A stretch of DNA of 64,000 nucleotides, from assembly GCA_011772965.1 (NCBI GenBank), contig WVYN01000014.1:65882-129881 (forward strand), written 5' to 3'. This DNA is from Gammaproteobacteria bacterium (GTDB taxonomy: Bacteria > Pseudomonadota > Gammaproteobacteria > Eutrophobiales > Eutrophobiaceae). Numbering within the stretch: the stretch's first letter is position 1; every line of letters begins with the position of its first letter. A model generated the notes under the pieces. That model was not told where the DNA came from, ran no database searches, and saw only the letters and a list, made by a program, of their open reading frames with translations. This document shows positions 1-8,321 of this stretch, one piece after another. The position numbers and the translations under genes were made by a program.

Positions 1-2
1 AA

Positions 3-332
3 ATTGACGATTTGTTATTGACCCGTTTTTTATTGCAAAATCTGGTTCGGGAACAGGTAGGTTTTGCCTGGCGTATCAATATCGAAACCATACAGAATAA
101 CATTGAAAACATCAGTGGCTTCCCGAAGATAGATAAAATGTTGAGCTATCCAAACCCCGCACTGTTCCTTGGAGGTGTCAATTCCCATTTACTCCACGAA
201 AAATATCATCCCCTGATAAGGAAACATTTTCCTTCCGCCGAGATCCATCTCCTGGAAAACGCCGGTCACATGTTGCATGTCGAGCAACCTGACCTGGTCG
301 AGGATCTTTTGCGGGCGTTTCTTTGCCATTGA
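3..332 (+). CDS. alpha/beta hydrolase, C-terminal part (5' end outside window)
   Basis: The reading frame is open from the first bases of the window, so the gene begins upstream. The visible part is the last ~110 residues of an alpha/beta-hydrolase fold protein. Near the end is the block GHMLHVEQPD, the usual setting of the catalytic histidine in esterases of the YbfF/BioH-like group; the preceding PALFLGG stretch resembles the strand that carries the acid residue. The nucleophile serine would lie upstream and is not seen. The substrate cannot be inferred. It is codirectional with argG after an 85-base gap. Confidence 0.7.
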   Translation: MDDLLLTRFLLQNLVREQVGFAWRINIETIQNNIENISGFPKIDKMLSYPNPALFLGGVNSHLLHEKYHPLIRKHFPSAEIHLLENAGHMLHVEQPDLVEDLLRAFLCH

Positions 333-417
333 TAACTGCTAGGATTATTCTGCTCTTCACGGCGCGGCGCTCTGCCGTTACACTAGCAGCCTTTTTACAG
401 CCTAATGGAAGCATTCG

Positions 418-1632
418 ATGTCCAACAAGAAAATCAGCAAGGTGGTACTTGCCTATTCGGGCGGTCTGGACACCTCTGTGATCCTGGCCTGGCTCAGGGA
501 ACATTATGACTGCGAGGTCGTGACATTCACCGCTGATATCGGCCAGTCTGAGGAACTGGAACCGGCTCGGCAGAAGGCCCAGAAACTCGGCGTAAAGGAA
601 ATCTTCATCGAGGATCTGAAAGAGGAATATGTCCGGGATTTCGTCTTTCCCATGTTTCGCGCCAATACCCTTTATGAAGGCGAGTACCTGCTCGGAACCT
701 CGATCGCGCGGCCCCTGATTGCCAAGCAACTAGTGGAGATTGCCAAACAAACCGGCGCGGATGCCGTTGCCCATGGTGCGACTGGCAAGGGCAATGACCA
801 GGTGCGGTTTGAACTGGGTGCCTATGCCCTGAATCCGGATATCCGTGTCATCGCCCCATGGCGCGAATGGGACCTTAATTCCCGGGAGAAGCTACTGGCC
901 TATGCGGAGAAACATAACATACCGATTGAGGCCAAGCGTAAGGGGGGCTCTCCTTATTCCATGGATGCCAACCTTCTGCATATTTCCTATGAAGGTGGTG
1001 TGCTGGAAGATCCATGGTCAGAACCGGAAGCCGATATGTGGCGCTGGAGTGTAGCACCCGAAGACGCCCCTGATAAAGCAGAAACCATTGAATTGACCTA
1101 TAAGCTGGGTGATATCACCGCCATTAACGGTGAGACCATGTCACCTGCCACAGTGCTTGCCGCCCTGAATAAACAGGGTAGCCGTCACGGTATTGGCCGG
1201 ACTGATATTGTCGAAAACCGCTACGTAGGTATGAAATCAAGAGGTTGTTATGAAACACCCGGTGGTAGCATCATGTTGAAAGCGCATCGTGCCATTGAAT
1301 CCATTACGCTGGATCGAGAACTGACTCATCTAAAGGATGAATTGATGCCACGCTACGCCAGCCTGATTTACAACGGCTACTGGTGGAGCCCGGAGCGTGA
1401 AGCCCTGCAAGTCTTGATCGACAAAACCCAGGAGAAAGTTAATGGTGTGGTCAGGTTAAAACTCTATAAGGGTAATATCATGATTACCGGTCGCAAATCA
1501 GATACGAACAGCCTGTTCGATGCGACTATCGCTACATTCGAGGACGATGCTGGCAGTTATGATCAGAAGGATGCAGAAGGGTTCATCAAGCTCAATGCCT
1601 TGCGTTTGCGTATTCAGAATCGCGGGCGATAG
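418..1632 (+). CDS. argG: argininosuccinate synthase
   Basis: ATP-dependent condensation of citrulline and aspartate to argininosuccinate, the penultimate step of arginine synthesis, in the cytoplasm. The 404-residue product has the normal family length. The PP-loop AYSGGLDTS lies at residues 12-20 directly after a short start region, and [17 protein letters not shown] in the middle is a characteristic family block. The ATG at 418 matches the usual family start. It is transcribed towards the broken antiporter gene, whose end is only 3 bases away, and no terminator hairpin is visible between them. No other arginine gene is in the window. Confidence 0.98.
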   Translation: MSNKKISKVVLAYSGGLDTSVILAWLREHYDCEVVTFTADIGQSEELEPARQKAQKLGVKEIFIEDLKEEYVRDFVFPMFRANTLYEGEYLLGTSIARPLIAKQLVEIAKQTGADAVAHGATGKGNDQVRFELGAYALNPDIRVIAPWREWDLNSREKLLAYAEKHNIPIEAKRKGGSPYSMDANLLHISYEGGVLEDPWSEPEADMWRWSVAPEDAPDKAETIELTYKLGDITAINGETMSPATVLAALNKQGSRHGIGRTDIVENRYVGMKSRGCYETPGGSIMLKAHRAIESITLDRELTHLKDELMPRYASLIYNGYWWSPEREALQVLIDKTQEKVNGVVRLKLYKGNIMITGRKSDTNSLFDATIATFEDDAGSYDQKDAEGFIKLNALRLRIQNRGR

Positions 1633-1635
1633 TGG

Positions 1636-2792
1636 TTATGCTGTATCCAGTTTCAATACCCTGATGACTGGTGGCATTGTAGTCGTCTGAACAAACAGGG
1701 TAAATAGAACAACACCATATGCTATCGATTGTATGGTGTACCAGTAATCGAGCAATAATGGTAACGATAGGGCCAGAGCCAGTGTCACTGTTCCCCTGAC
1801 CCCATCCCAGGCCAGCAGGCATTGTTCAGTCAATCTCACCGGTATCACACCCGGTAAACAATTTATTACTGGAAAAACGAAAAACAGCGAGATAAACCTC
1901 GCGCTCAGGACCGAGCCGATCCCGATCAGCATCGCCAACCACTGATCTGCAAACATGGCCCAAGTGATCGTAATACCTCCCAGAAGAAAAATTAATCTCC
2001 CGGCAACGGTAGCAAGAAATTCGAAGGTACGAGTCAATGATTCATGCTCGGCCTGTTTATCAGCATGTTGTCCTGTAACTCCGGGTACCAGCCCGGCTAT
2101 TAATATCGCCATGACACCGGATAAAACCGAGTATCTCTTCCGCCAGAATAAACACAAAATACGCGCTTGCCACAGTAACCATCAGTTTCAGATTGATATC
2201 ATTCAACCAGTGATTGAGAAACCGCATCAATAAAACGGTCATAACACCGACCGCTATACCACCTAGAAATACTGAAAGGAAATTCAGGCACGTCATTAAA
2301 ACATTCCCGCTAACGCTCATTGATGATTCAGGCATGGTTAATTCCAGTAAGGCAGCAAACAGGACGATAGCCGTTGCGTCATTAAATAGACTTTCACCCT
2401 CCAGCAGAATTCTTGGGCGTGCAGAAAGATTCATTTTTTCAAAAACGGCTATTACTGATGCAGGATCAGTTGCTGACAGCAATACTCCGGCCAGGAGGGC
2501 GGCAATCCAGGGGAACCCCGGGGATACGCGATGCCGAAGTAAAGGCCAGCAGCTATCAATGCCGTTGATACCAACATAAGCGGGATCGCGAGCATTAATA
2601 TAATCACCAAGCTCTGACGCAGTAACTCCAGATCCATTTGCAATGCTGACTGGAAGACCAGTATCGGCAGAATTAAATAGAATATTATTGTAGGAAAATT
2701 TTGCCAATGAATGCCGATATCAATATTCAGCAGTCGTGTTGCAATTTCCGAACAAACAAAAGAAGAAACAGGGCTATGTTCAATTCACCCAT
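1636..2792 (-). pseudogene. CPA1-type Na+/H+ antiporter, several frameshifts
   Basis: Conceptual translation in pieces gives one continuous monovalent cation/proton antiporter of the NhaP/YjcE kind. Recognisable blocks are an N-terminal region (LILPILVFQSALQMDLELLRQ when joined), the core ATDPASVIAVFEKMNL followed by LLEGESLFNDATAIVLF (the transport Asp/Asn region), and a late segment ending DGVRGTVTLALALSLP. These lie in different minus-strand frames. Breaks fall near 2760, near 2505-2525 next to G and C runs, and near 2130-2160 next to an A run. With at least three shifts it cannot give a full transporter unless the sequence is wrong at these points. The ATG at 2790-2792 is a possible original start. 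It is convergent with argG. Confidence 0.8.
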
Positions 2793-2818
2793 AATCCAGA
2801 CTATCAAAAATATCCAAA

Positions 2819-3433
2819 TTAAAAGGGATATATAGTTCTGTACCTTCTGGCCAACCAGTAATCAATGCCAAGAAATTTACCACTGCCCGTAAAAAACAGG
2901 GCTAGCAACATGATGAAATAGGTAGCGGAGAATTCAATTCCGTTTTTCAAGATTGTCACCGGCCCAGCCTGGGTAAGCCATTTATAATTCCCATGTTCTT
3001 TAAGTATGGATTTGACGGCCTCTTTACGCTTGACGGCCTCCTCTATCTGGTCCTGCCTCCATTCCCAGGGGGCCGTCAGTTCTGTTTCTGGCAATACGTG
3101 CCAGCCGTTTTCCCAGTGAGCTGTCACAGCAGCTACGATCATGGTAATCATGAGTGGTATAGCAACCCAGCGTACCGCCAGCCCGAGCACAAGACACAAG
3201 CCACCGAGAAGTTCAGTTAATCCTGCCAGATAAACCATGAGTTCGGGGAACGGTAAGCCTAATGAATCAAACCACCAGGCCACACTATCAATATTAGAGA
3301 GCTTGTTCATACCAGCGAGGATGAAAATCGGTGCCAGATAAATGCGTAATGCCAGTGGCCCGAGGAAATCAAATACCTTCAGTTTATCCAGCAGGTCCTG
3401 CGCCTTGTTGGCCGTGCTAATAATAAGTGACAT
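2819..3433 (-). CDS. DoxX-family membrane protein of the metallophore cluster
   Basis: A 204-residue integral membrane protein with about four hydrophobic segments and the DoxX pattern: LRIYLAPIFILAGMNKL near the start, then LPFPELMVYLAGLTELLGGLCLVLGL. Fourth gene of the hvf/buf cluster, 98 bases after hvfC, with a GGGGGG stretch before the ATG as ribosome site. DoxX proteins regularly accompany DUF692/DUF2063 genes; in the Haemophilus-type clusters the homologue is called HvfX and considered a copper-linked maturation or handling protein (from memory). A longer loop at about residues 85-150, rich in charged residues, separates the second and last membrane parts. The exact step is not shown by the sequence. 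Confidence 0.85.
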   Translation of the reverse strand: MSLIISTANKAQDLLDKLKVFDFLGPLALRIYLAPIFILAGMNKLSNIDSVAWWFDSLGLPFPELMVYLAGLTELLGGLCLVLGLAVRWVAIPLMITMIVAAVTAHWENGWHVLPETELTAPWEWRQDQIEEAVKRKEAVKSILKEHGNYKWLTQAGPVTILKNGIEFSATYFIMLLALFFTGSGKFLGIDYWLARRYRTIYPF

Positions 3434-3531
3434 ATATCCCCCCCTGCTTGGTCAGTTTTCAGATAAAAATCAGGAACAGCCGGTACCTTAGACGTACTGA
3501 CACTATAACGGCTTACGCTCAGGTAATAAGC

Positions 3532-4311
3532 CTAACTGGGTTGCCTAACACCCAGGAGGATGTCCTTACCCCGCATTTTTTCCATGATCTCCAGTCCACC
3601 GTTGATGACGACATGGGGATCGGAATGTTTCAGTTCCTGTGCTATCTGTGCAAGCAATTTTTGTCCACATATCTTCGAATTTTCCTTGACCAGTGACAGA
3701 AGGCGTGCAGATACCGGATTCAGTTCCAAGAATCCTACCTTGTAGGCTTTGTCCCGGTAAACGGCCAGGTAGATGGGCTGGTCAGATTCAGTATCGGGAA
3801 TATTATCCGGGCTTATTGTATGCACTGGATAGCGGTAGCTTAATAGCATAACAACAGGGTTGAGGACGGGGATACCTTGCAAGAGATCTCCATCGGTCTG
3901 AATGCCATTCATATCAATCTCACGATTATCGAGCGACACAATCATTTCAGCCCACTCGTACTGAGCAAGTTCGAGTATAAAAGGTGGATCATTTCTCAGG
4001 TCCCTCTCCTGTTCCAGGTAAGTCAGGAATTCCCGGGGCATTTTGGGGAAAAGAGGTGTATGTGCGACATGGTGCTTGAAGTAATCACGGATCATGGCAT
4101 GCCACACATTGTCAGATGTTATCTTGCGTAACACGGGAAAACTATTGGCCATGAAATTCTCAACGTTTCGATAAAACAAGCCGTTATATATGGCCATGCG
4201 CCGGGGTTCTATATCTTCCGGCGCAGGATTGGAATCAGGATCACGGATGTGTTGGGTGAACCGGTACTGTAGCGAGTGTAAATCGGGTGTTTGCTCAGGC
4301 ATGGCGTGCAT
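3532..4311 (-). CDS. hvfC: DUF2063 RiPP maturation partner (HvfC/BufC type)
   Basis: A 259-residue protein with the N-terminal DUF2063 helical region (QYRFTQHIRDPDS to YFKHHVAHTPLFPKMPREFLTYL) and a mixed C-terminal half ending in a short helix-turn region. In bufferin and HvfA-type pathways this protein forms a complex with the MNIO enzyme and is needed for modification of the precursor peptide. Its start overlaps the end of hvfB by 17 bases, so the two are translationally coupled. An alternative ATG lies at 4302. A 6-bp inverted repeat (3510-3515 with 3527-3532) sits at its 3' end before the DoxX gene; it lacks a T run. Confidence 0.88.
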   Translation of the reverse strand: MHAMPEQTPDLHSLQYRFTQHIRDPDSNPAPEDIEPRRMAIYNGLFYRNVENFMANSFPVLRKITSDNVWHAMIRDYFKHHVAHTPLFPKMPREFLTYLEQERDLRNDPPFILELAQYEWAEMIVSLDNREIDMNGIQTDGDLLQGIPVLNPVVMLLSYRYPVHTISPDNIPDTESDQPIYLAVYRDKAYKVGFLELNPVSARLLSLVKENSKICGQKLLAQIAQELKHSDPHVVINGGLEIMEKMRGKDILLGVRQPS

Positions 4312-5158
4312 CTTCTTTTGCCCGGCCCTGATGCTGTGACTGGATCATGGCAATCTGTTCAACTTCAGTCAGCAGTTCCGGGACGGGAGGAATATTAAAA
4401 TCCCTTTCAAGTAGAGTCGGGAAAACTCCGAAATGTTCATAGGCAATGTGTAATAACTGCCAGACCGGGTCAATGACATCGGCACCGTGGGTATCCACCC
4501 GCAGATCTTCTGCCTCAACATAATGCCCGGCTATATGGGAATAGGCAATGCGCTCTCCCGGCAATGCCTTCAAAAATTCAACAGCGTCATATCTATGATT
4601 GATACTGTTAACATGAATATTATTGATATCCACCAAGAGATCGCAGTCGGCTTTTTCCAGGACGGCATTTATAAAATCAATCTCACTCATCTCCTGTCCA
4701 GGAGCCGCGTAATATGACACGTTTTCCATGGCAATACGCCTGCCAATAATGTCCTGGACCCTCAGAATTCGTTCTGATACATAATTGACTGCTTGCTCGG
4801 TGAAGGGAATTGGCATGAGATCATAGAGATGGCCGTCATCACCACAATAACTCAGATGTTCGCTATAACAGCGGATACTATGATCATCGATGAATTGCTT
4901 GACTCGCTTGATGAAGGCCTCATCGAGGGGTGCGGGGCCACCAATGTTTAAAGACAGGCCATGACAGACAAATGGAACCTGATCCGTGATTCTCCGGAAT
5001 AAATGTCCATACCGGCCTCCAATATCTATCCAGTTTTCTGGCGCGACTTCCATGAAATCAATCGTATCAGGAAGCTGGTCTGTCAGCGGGCCTATAAAGG
5101 CCCGCCGCAGACCCAATCCTGCTCCATTCACAGGATAACTGTAATCGCCCTTGGGCAT
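4295..5158 (-). CDS. hvfB: MNIO-family RiPP-modifying oxidase (DUF692; HvfB/BufB type)
   Basis: A 287-residue TIM-barrel enzyme of the multinuclear non-heme iron oxidase family. Blocks that carry the metal ligands are all present in order: APENW, FVCHGLSLNIGG, SEHLSYC, MENVSYY, VDINNIHVNSINH, HIAGH, DTHGADV and LLERDFN. In characterised relatives this enzyme, with its DUF2063 partner, converts cysteines of the precursor into oxazolone/thioamide or thiooxazole groups that bind copper. It lies 26 bases downstream of the precursor gene, with no terminator between, and overlaps hvfC. Family and role are secure from context; the exact chemistry here is inferred from the EGKCG core. Confidence 0.93.
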   Translation of the reverse strand: MPKGDYSYPVNGAGLGLRRAFIGPLTDQLPDTIDFMEVAPENWIDIGGRYGHLFRRITDQVPFVCHGLSLNIGGPAPLDEAFIKRVKQFIDDHSIRCYSEHLSYCGDDGHLYDLMPIPFTEQAVNYVSERILRVQDIIGRRIAMENVSYYAAPGQEMSEIDFINAVLEKADCDLLVDINNIHVNSINHRYDAVEFLKALPGERIAYSHIAGHYVEAEDLRVDTHGADVIDPVWQLLHIAYEHFGVFPTLLERDFNIPPVPELLTEVEQIAMIQSQHQGRAKEDARHA

Positions 5159-5184
5159 GGAAATTAGGTTAGAGACTTAAGAAA

Positions 5185-5439
5185 TTAACTGCCACACTTG
5201 CCCTCACCGCACTTGCCTTCCGACTCGTCCTTTTCACCACATTTGCCCTCACCGCACTTGCCTTCCGACCCATCTTTTTCACCGCAATGGCCTTCTGCAA
5301 CAACCATATAGCCGCTTGAAAGCTCGTTTATTTGAAAAGGATTTTCTGCAGCCTGGGTAATCGGACTGGTGGCCAGTGATACAACAAACGTCGTGCCCAG
5401 AGCTGCAACAACAGGCTTAAGGGTAAATTTCTTGCTCAT
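5185..5439 (-). CDS. hvfA: EGKCG-repeat RiPP metallophore precursor (HvfA/BufA type)
   Basis: An 84-residue precursor. Residues 1-30 form a Sec-type signal peptide (KK, hydrophobic core, likely cut after TQA), followed by a short linker and a Cys/Gly/Glu/Lys core. The core has five motifs: EGHCG (Cys52) and EGKCG at Cys62, Cys67, Cys77 and Cys82. Residues 53-67 and 68-82 are a tandem duplication, visible as two 45-base copies at 5239-5283 and 5194-5238 with about four differences. A strong AGGAGGAG ribosome site precedes the ATG. EGKCG cores are known from HvfA-type peptides, where modified Cys residues bind copper. First gene of hvfA-hvfB-hvfC-doxX. Confidence 0.92.
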   Translation of the reverse strand: MSKKFTLKPVVAALGTTFVVSLATSPITQAAENPFQINELSSGYMVVAEGHCGEKDGSEGKCGEGKCGEKDESEGKCGEGKCGS

Positions 5440-5545
5440 TTGAGGACTCCTCCTTTGGTTGATTTTCGGTATTTAAACCGAGTATAAATCTTGAAATGTC
5501 ATTGAAAATTAGATGAGAACAAGTTACATCTCAAGGCTGGCTTTC
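5440..5545 (-). promoter_or_regulatory. leader and probable promoter region of the hvf cluster
   Basis: Read on the minus strand: a dyad TGAGA-N10-TCTCA (about 5516-5535), an AT-rich stretch with TTTATACTC as a possible -10 region, a small hairpin TCGGT-6-ACCGA (5466-5481), then the AGGAGGAG ribosome site. No close match to a known copper or ECF-sigma site could be settled by eye. The region is the only plausible place for induction control of the cluster. Confidence 0.35.
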
Positions 5546-5607
5546 AAGCGACATCAGTCAAATAGACAAGGGGTCGGATAAAAAGTTTCCGACAAGGCGC
5601 TTTTGAG

Positions 5608-7098
5608 TCAGGATTCCTGCCGCGGTCTCATGTGGGGGAAGAGGATAACATCACGAATTGATGCCGAATCTGTCAATAACATGACCAGGCGATCAATACC
5701 AATACCTTCTCCGGCCGTCGGTGGCATACCATACTCCAGCGCAGTGATGTAGTCGGCATCATAATGCATGGCTTCTTCATCGCCAGCATCCTTGTTCTCG
5801 ACCTGTTTACGGAATCGTTCGGCTTGATCATCTGCGTCGTTCAACTCCGAAAAACCATTGGCAATCTCACGACCTCCCACAATCAGTTCGAAACGCTCGG
5901 TGACTGATGGGTCTGCATTGGAACGGCGGGCCAGTGGTGAAACTTCTGTTGGATAGGCAGTGATGAATGTCGGATCTTTCAAGTTAGATTCTACTGTTTT
6001 TTCGAAGATCTCGAGTAATATTTTCCCTGGCCCGAAATTAGCTTCCAGTGGAATCTCCAGTTTATCCGCAATCGATTTGAGATTGTTTTTGGATTCAAGG
6101 TCTTGCCCCCTGATTTTCGGGTTGAATTTAAGTACCGATTCTTTCACAGTCATTATTGGAAAAGGCTTCCCAAAATCATAGATCTCGCCCTGATACTCGA
6201 TCTTAAGATCGTCATTAATCTCCTCTATCAGTAGTCGCAACATGTCTTCTGTAAGCTGCATTAAGTCCCTGTAATCTGCATAGGCCTGGTAAAATTCAAG
6301 CATGGTGAACTCAGGGTTATGTTGTGTTGACAAACCCTCGTTACGGAAACTACGATTTATCTCGAATACTTTTTCAAAACCACCCACGACCAGTCGCTTA
6401 AGGTACAACTCCGGAGCAATGCGCAGGTAAAGCTGCATATCCAGGGAATTATGATGCGTGATAAATGGCCGGGCAGCAGCTCCACCTGGAACCACTTGCA
6501 TCATTGGGGTTTCGACTTCCATATATCCGGACTGTTTCAGGTAATTGCGCATGAAATCAATCACACGGGACCGGATCGCGAAGGTTTTTCGGGTTTCCTC
6601 ATTGCTAATCAGATCCAGGTATCGCTGGCGATAACGGGTTTCCTGGTCGGCCAATCCATGAAATTTTTCCGGCAACGGACGCAGTGACTTAACAAGTAAT
6701 TCAATATTGTCGGCATGGACCGAGAGCTCACCGGTTTTGGTTTTGAATATTGTTCCTTCTACCCCGATGATGTCTCCCAGGTCCCATTGCTTGAATTCAG
6801 TATATTGCCCTTCAGGTACATCCTCCCGTTTGACGTAGAGCTGGATCCTGCCGGACATATCCTGGATGTGGGTGAATGCAGCCTTGCCCATAACCCGGCG
6901 AGTCATCATCCGGCCGGCCAGTTTCACTTTCAGGCCAAGCGATTTAAGCGCTTCATTGTCTTTATCACCATATTTCTGCAATAACTCAGCGGCCATGGCG
7001 TTACGCCTGAAATGATTGGGATAAGCCCTGCCCTGCTCCCGGAGTAACTCCAGTTGCTTCCGCCGCTGGGCGATCAAATCATTTTTGTTGTCAGACAT
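5608..7098 (-). CDS. lysS: lysyl-tRNA synthetase, class II
   Basis: Charges tRNA-Lys. The 496-residue product has the anticodon-binding OB fold at about residues 55-150 ([32 protein letters not shown]) and the class II catalytic core with motif 2 ([23 protein letters not shown]) and motif 3 ([14 protein letters not shown]) near the end. Length and ends are normal. It lies 63 bases after prfB on the same strand, the ordinary prfB-lysS arrangement, and closes the alaC to lysS block. A 6-bp inverted repeat (5573-5578 with 5588-5593) follows the stop but has no T run. Confidence 0.98.
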   Translation of the reverse strand: MSDNKNDLIAQRRKQLELLREQGRAYPNHFRRNAMAAELLQKYGDKDNEALKSLGLKVKLAGRMMTRRVMGKAAFTHIQDMSGRIQLYVKREDVPEGQYTEFKQWDLGDIIGVEGTIFKTKTGELSVHADNIELLVKSLRPLPEKFHGLADQETRYRQRYLDLISNEETRKTFAIRSRVIDFMRNYLKQSGYMEVETPMMQVVPGGAAARPFITHHNSLDMQLYLRIAPELYLKRLVVGGFEKVFEINRSFRNEGLSTQHNPEFTMLEFYQAYADYRDLMQLTEDMLRLLIEEINDDLKIEYQGEIYDFGKPFPIMTVKESVLKFNPKIRGQDLESKNNLKSIADKLEIPLEANFGPGKILLEIFEKTVESNLKDPTFITAYPTEVSPLARRSNADPSVTERFELIVGGREIANGFSELNDADDQAERFRKQVENKDAGDEEAMHYDADYITALEYGMPPTAGEGIGIDRLVMLLTDSASIRDVILFPHMRPRQES

Positions 7099-7161
7099 AT
7101 ATTCTTCTTGTTTAGTTGATCAAACCCGAATAATAACAATATCCTGTGTTCAGTTCAGAAC

Positions 7162-8260
7162 TTACAGCCCGCTCTTAAGGCTCGCCTCGATAAATCGATC
7201 CAGATCTCCATCCAGAACAGCCTGGGTATTCCCGGTCTCCACTCCCGTGCGCAGATCTTTTATTCGGGACTGGTCCAGAACATAGGAACGTATCTGACTG
7301 CCCCAGCCGATATCCGACTTGGATTCTTCCATGGCCTGCTTTTCCGAATTCCTTTTTTGCATTTCCAGTTCATACAATTTGGCACGGAGTTGTCCCATAG
7401 CCTGGTCCCTGTTCTTATGCTGTGAACGCTGGCTCTGACATTGCACAACAATACCAGACGGCTCATGAGTAATGCGAACCGCAGAATCAGTCTTGTTGAC
7501 GTGCTGGCCACCAGCACCGCTGGCACGATAGGTATCTATCCTTAGATCTGCAGGATTGATTTCAATTTCAATGTTTTCATCGATCTCCGGCGAGACAAAC
7601 ACAGAGGCAAACGATGTATGACGTCGGTTATTGGAATCAAACGGGGATTTTCTTACCAAGCGATGCACGCCGGTTTCTGTCCGCAACCACCCATAAGCGC
7701 ACTCTCCCTCAAATTTTATGGTGGCGCTTTTAATTCCGGCTACTTCTCCTTCGGAAACCTCAACCAATTCCGTATTAAAGCCATGGCCCTCACCCCAGCG
7801 CAAGTACATACGTAACAACATTTCTGCCCAGTCCTGGGCTTCGGTACCACCGGAACCTGCCTGGATATCCACAAAGGCATTATTGGGATCCATTTCTCCG
7901 GAGAACATACGCCGGAATTCCAGATCCTCGATCCTTTTTTCGAGGTCACTGACGTCATTTTCGACTGAAATAATGGTTTCTGAATCATTCTCGCCCTGGG
8001 CAAGTGTCAATAATTCAGAGGCATCATTCAAACCGTTCGCCACATCATCCAGGCCATGTACTACCGATTCCAGCGAGGCACGCTCCTTACCCAGTGACTG
8101 TGCTGATTCAGGATTGTCCCAGATTTTCGGGTCAGCGAGCAGGTGCTCGACTTCGGTCAATCGTTCGGATTTGCTGTCGTATTCAAAGGTACCTCCTCAG
8201 CGCTATCATGCGCTGGTTCAGGTCCTTGATTTGGTTCAGTAAGGGATTAATTTCAACCAT
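7162..8260 (-). CDS. prfB: peptide chain release factor 2, programmed +1 frameshift
   Basis: Releases peptides at UGA and UAA. The gene is in two frames. Frame one starts with ATG at 8258-8260 and gives [10 protein letters not shown] to RRYL, then an in-frame TGA at 8183-8185. After a +1 shift at CTT-TGA the protein continues [13 protein letters not shown] to the stop at 7162, for a total of 365 residues, the same as the E. coli factor as I remember it. The catalytic GGQ is in [20 protein letters not shown]. The shift is autoregulatory in the family: scarce RF2 makes ribosomes pause at the UGA. It is followed by lysS. Confidence 0.97.
8183..8197 (-). promoter_or_regulatory. prfB recoding site
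   Basis: Minus strand reads AGG AGG TAC CTT TGA. The Shine-Dalgarno-like AGGAGG (8192-8197) lies three bases before the slippery CTT and the TGA, the conserved layout that drives +1 shifting. The base after the TGA is A, whereas many relatives have C. Confidence 0.95.
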
Positions 8261-8321
8261 GGTATTTCAATACAAATATCTGTCGACAAAGCGCACTATT
8301 CTAACGTTAAATACTGAACAG

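Noticed and set aside
2452-2643. Separate short membrane protein within the antiporter region
   Set aside because: It joins in sequence with the flanking frames into one antiporter, so it is a frame fragment and not a gene of its own.
5573-5593. GTCGGA/TCCGAC hairpin after lysS as a terminator
   Set aside because: Nine-base loop and no T run on the minus strand, so it was not listed as a terminator.
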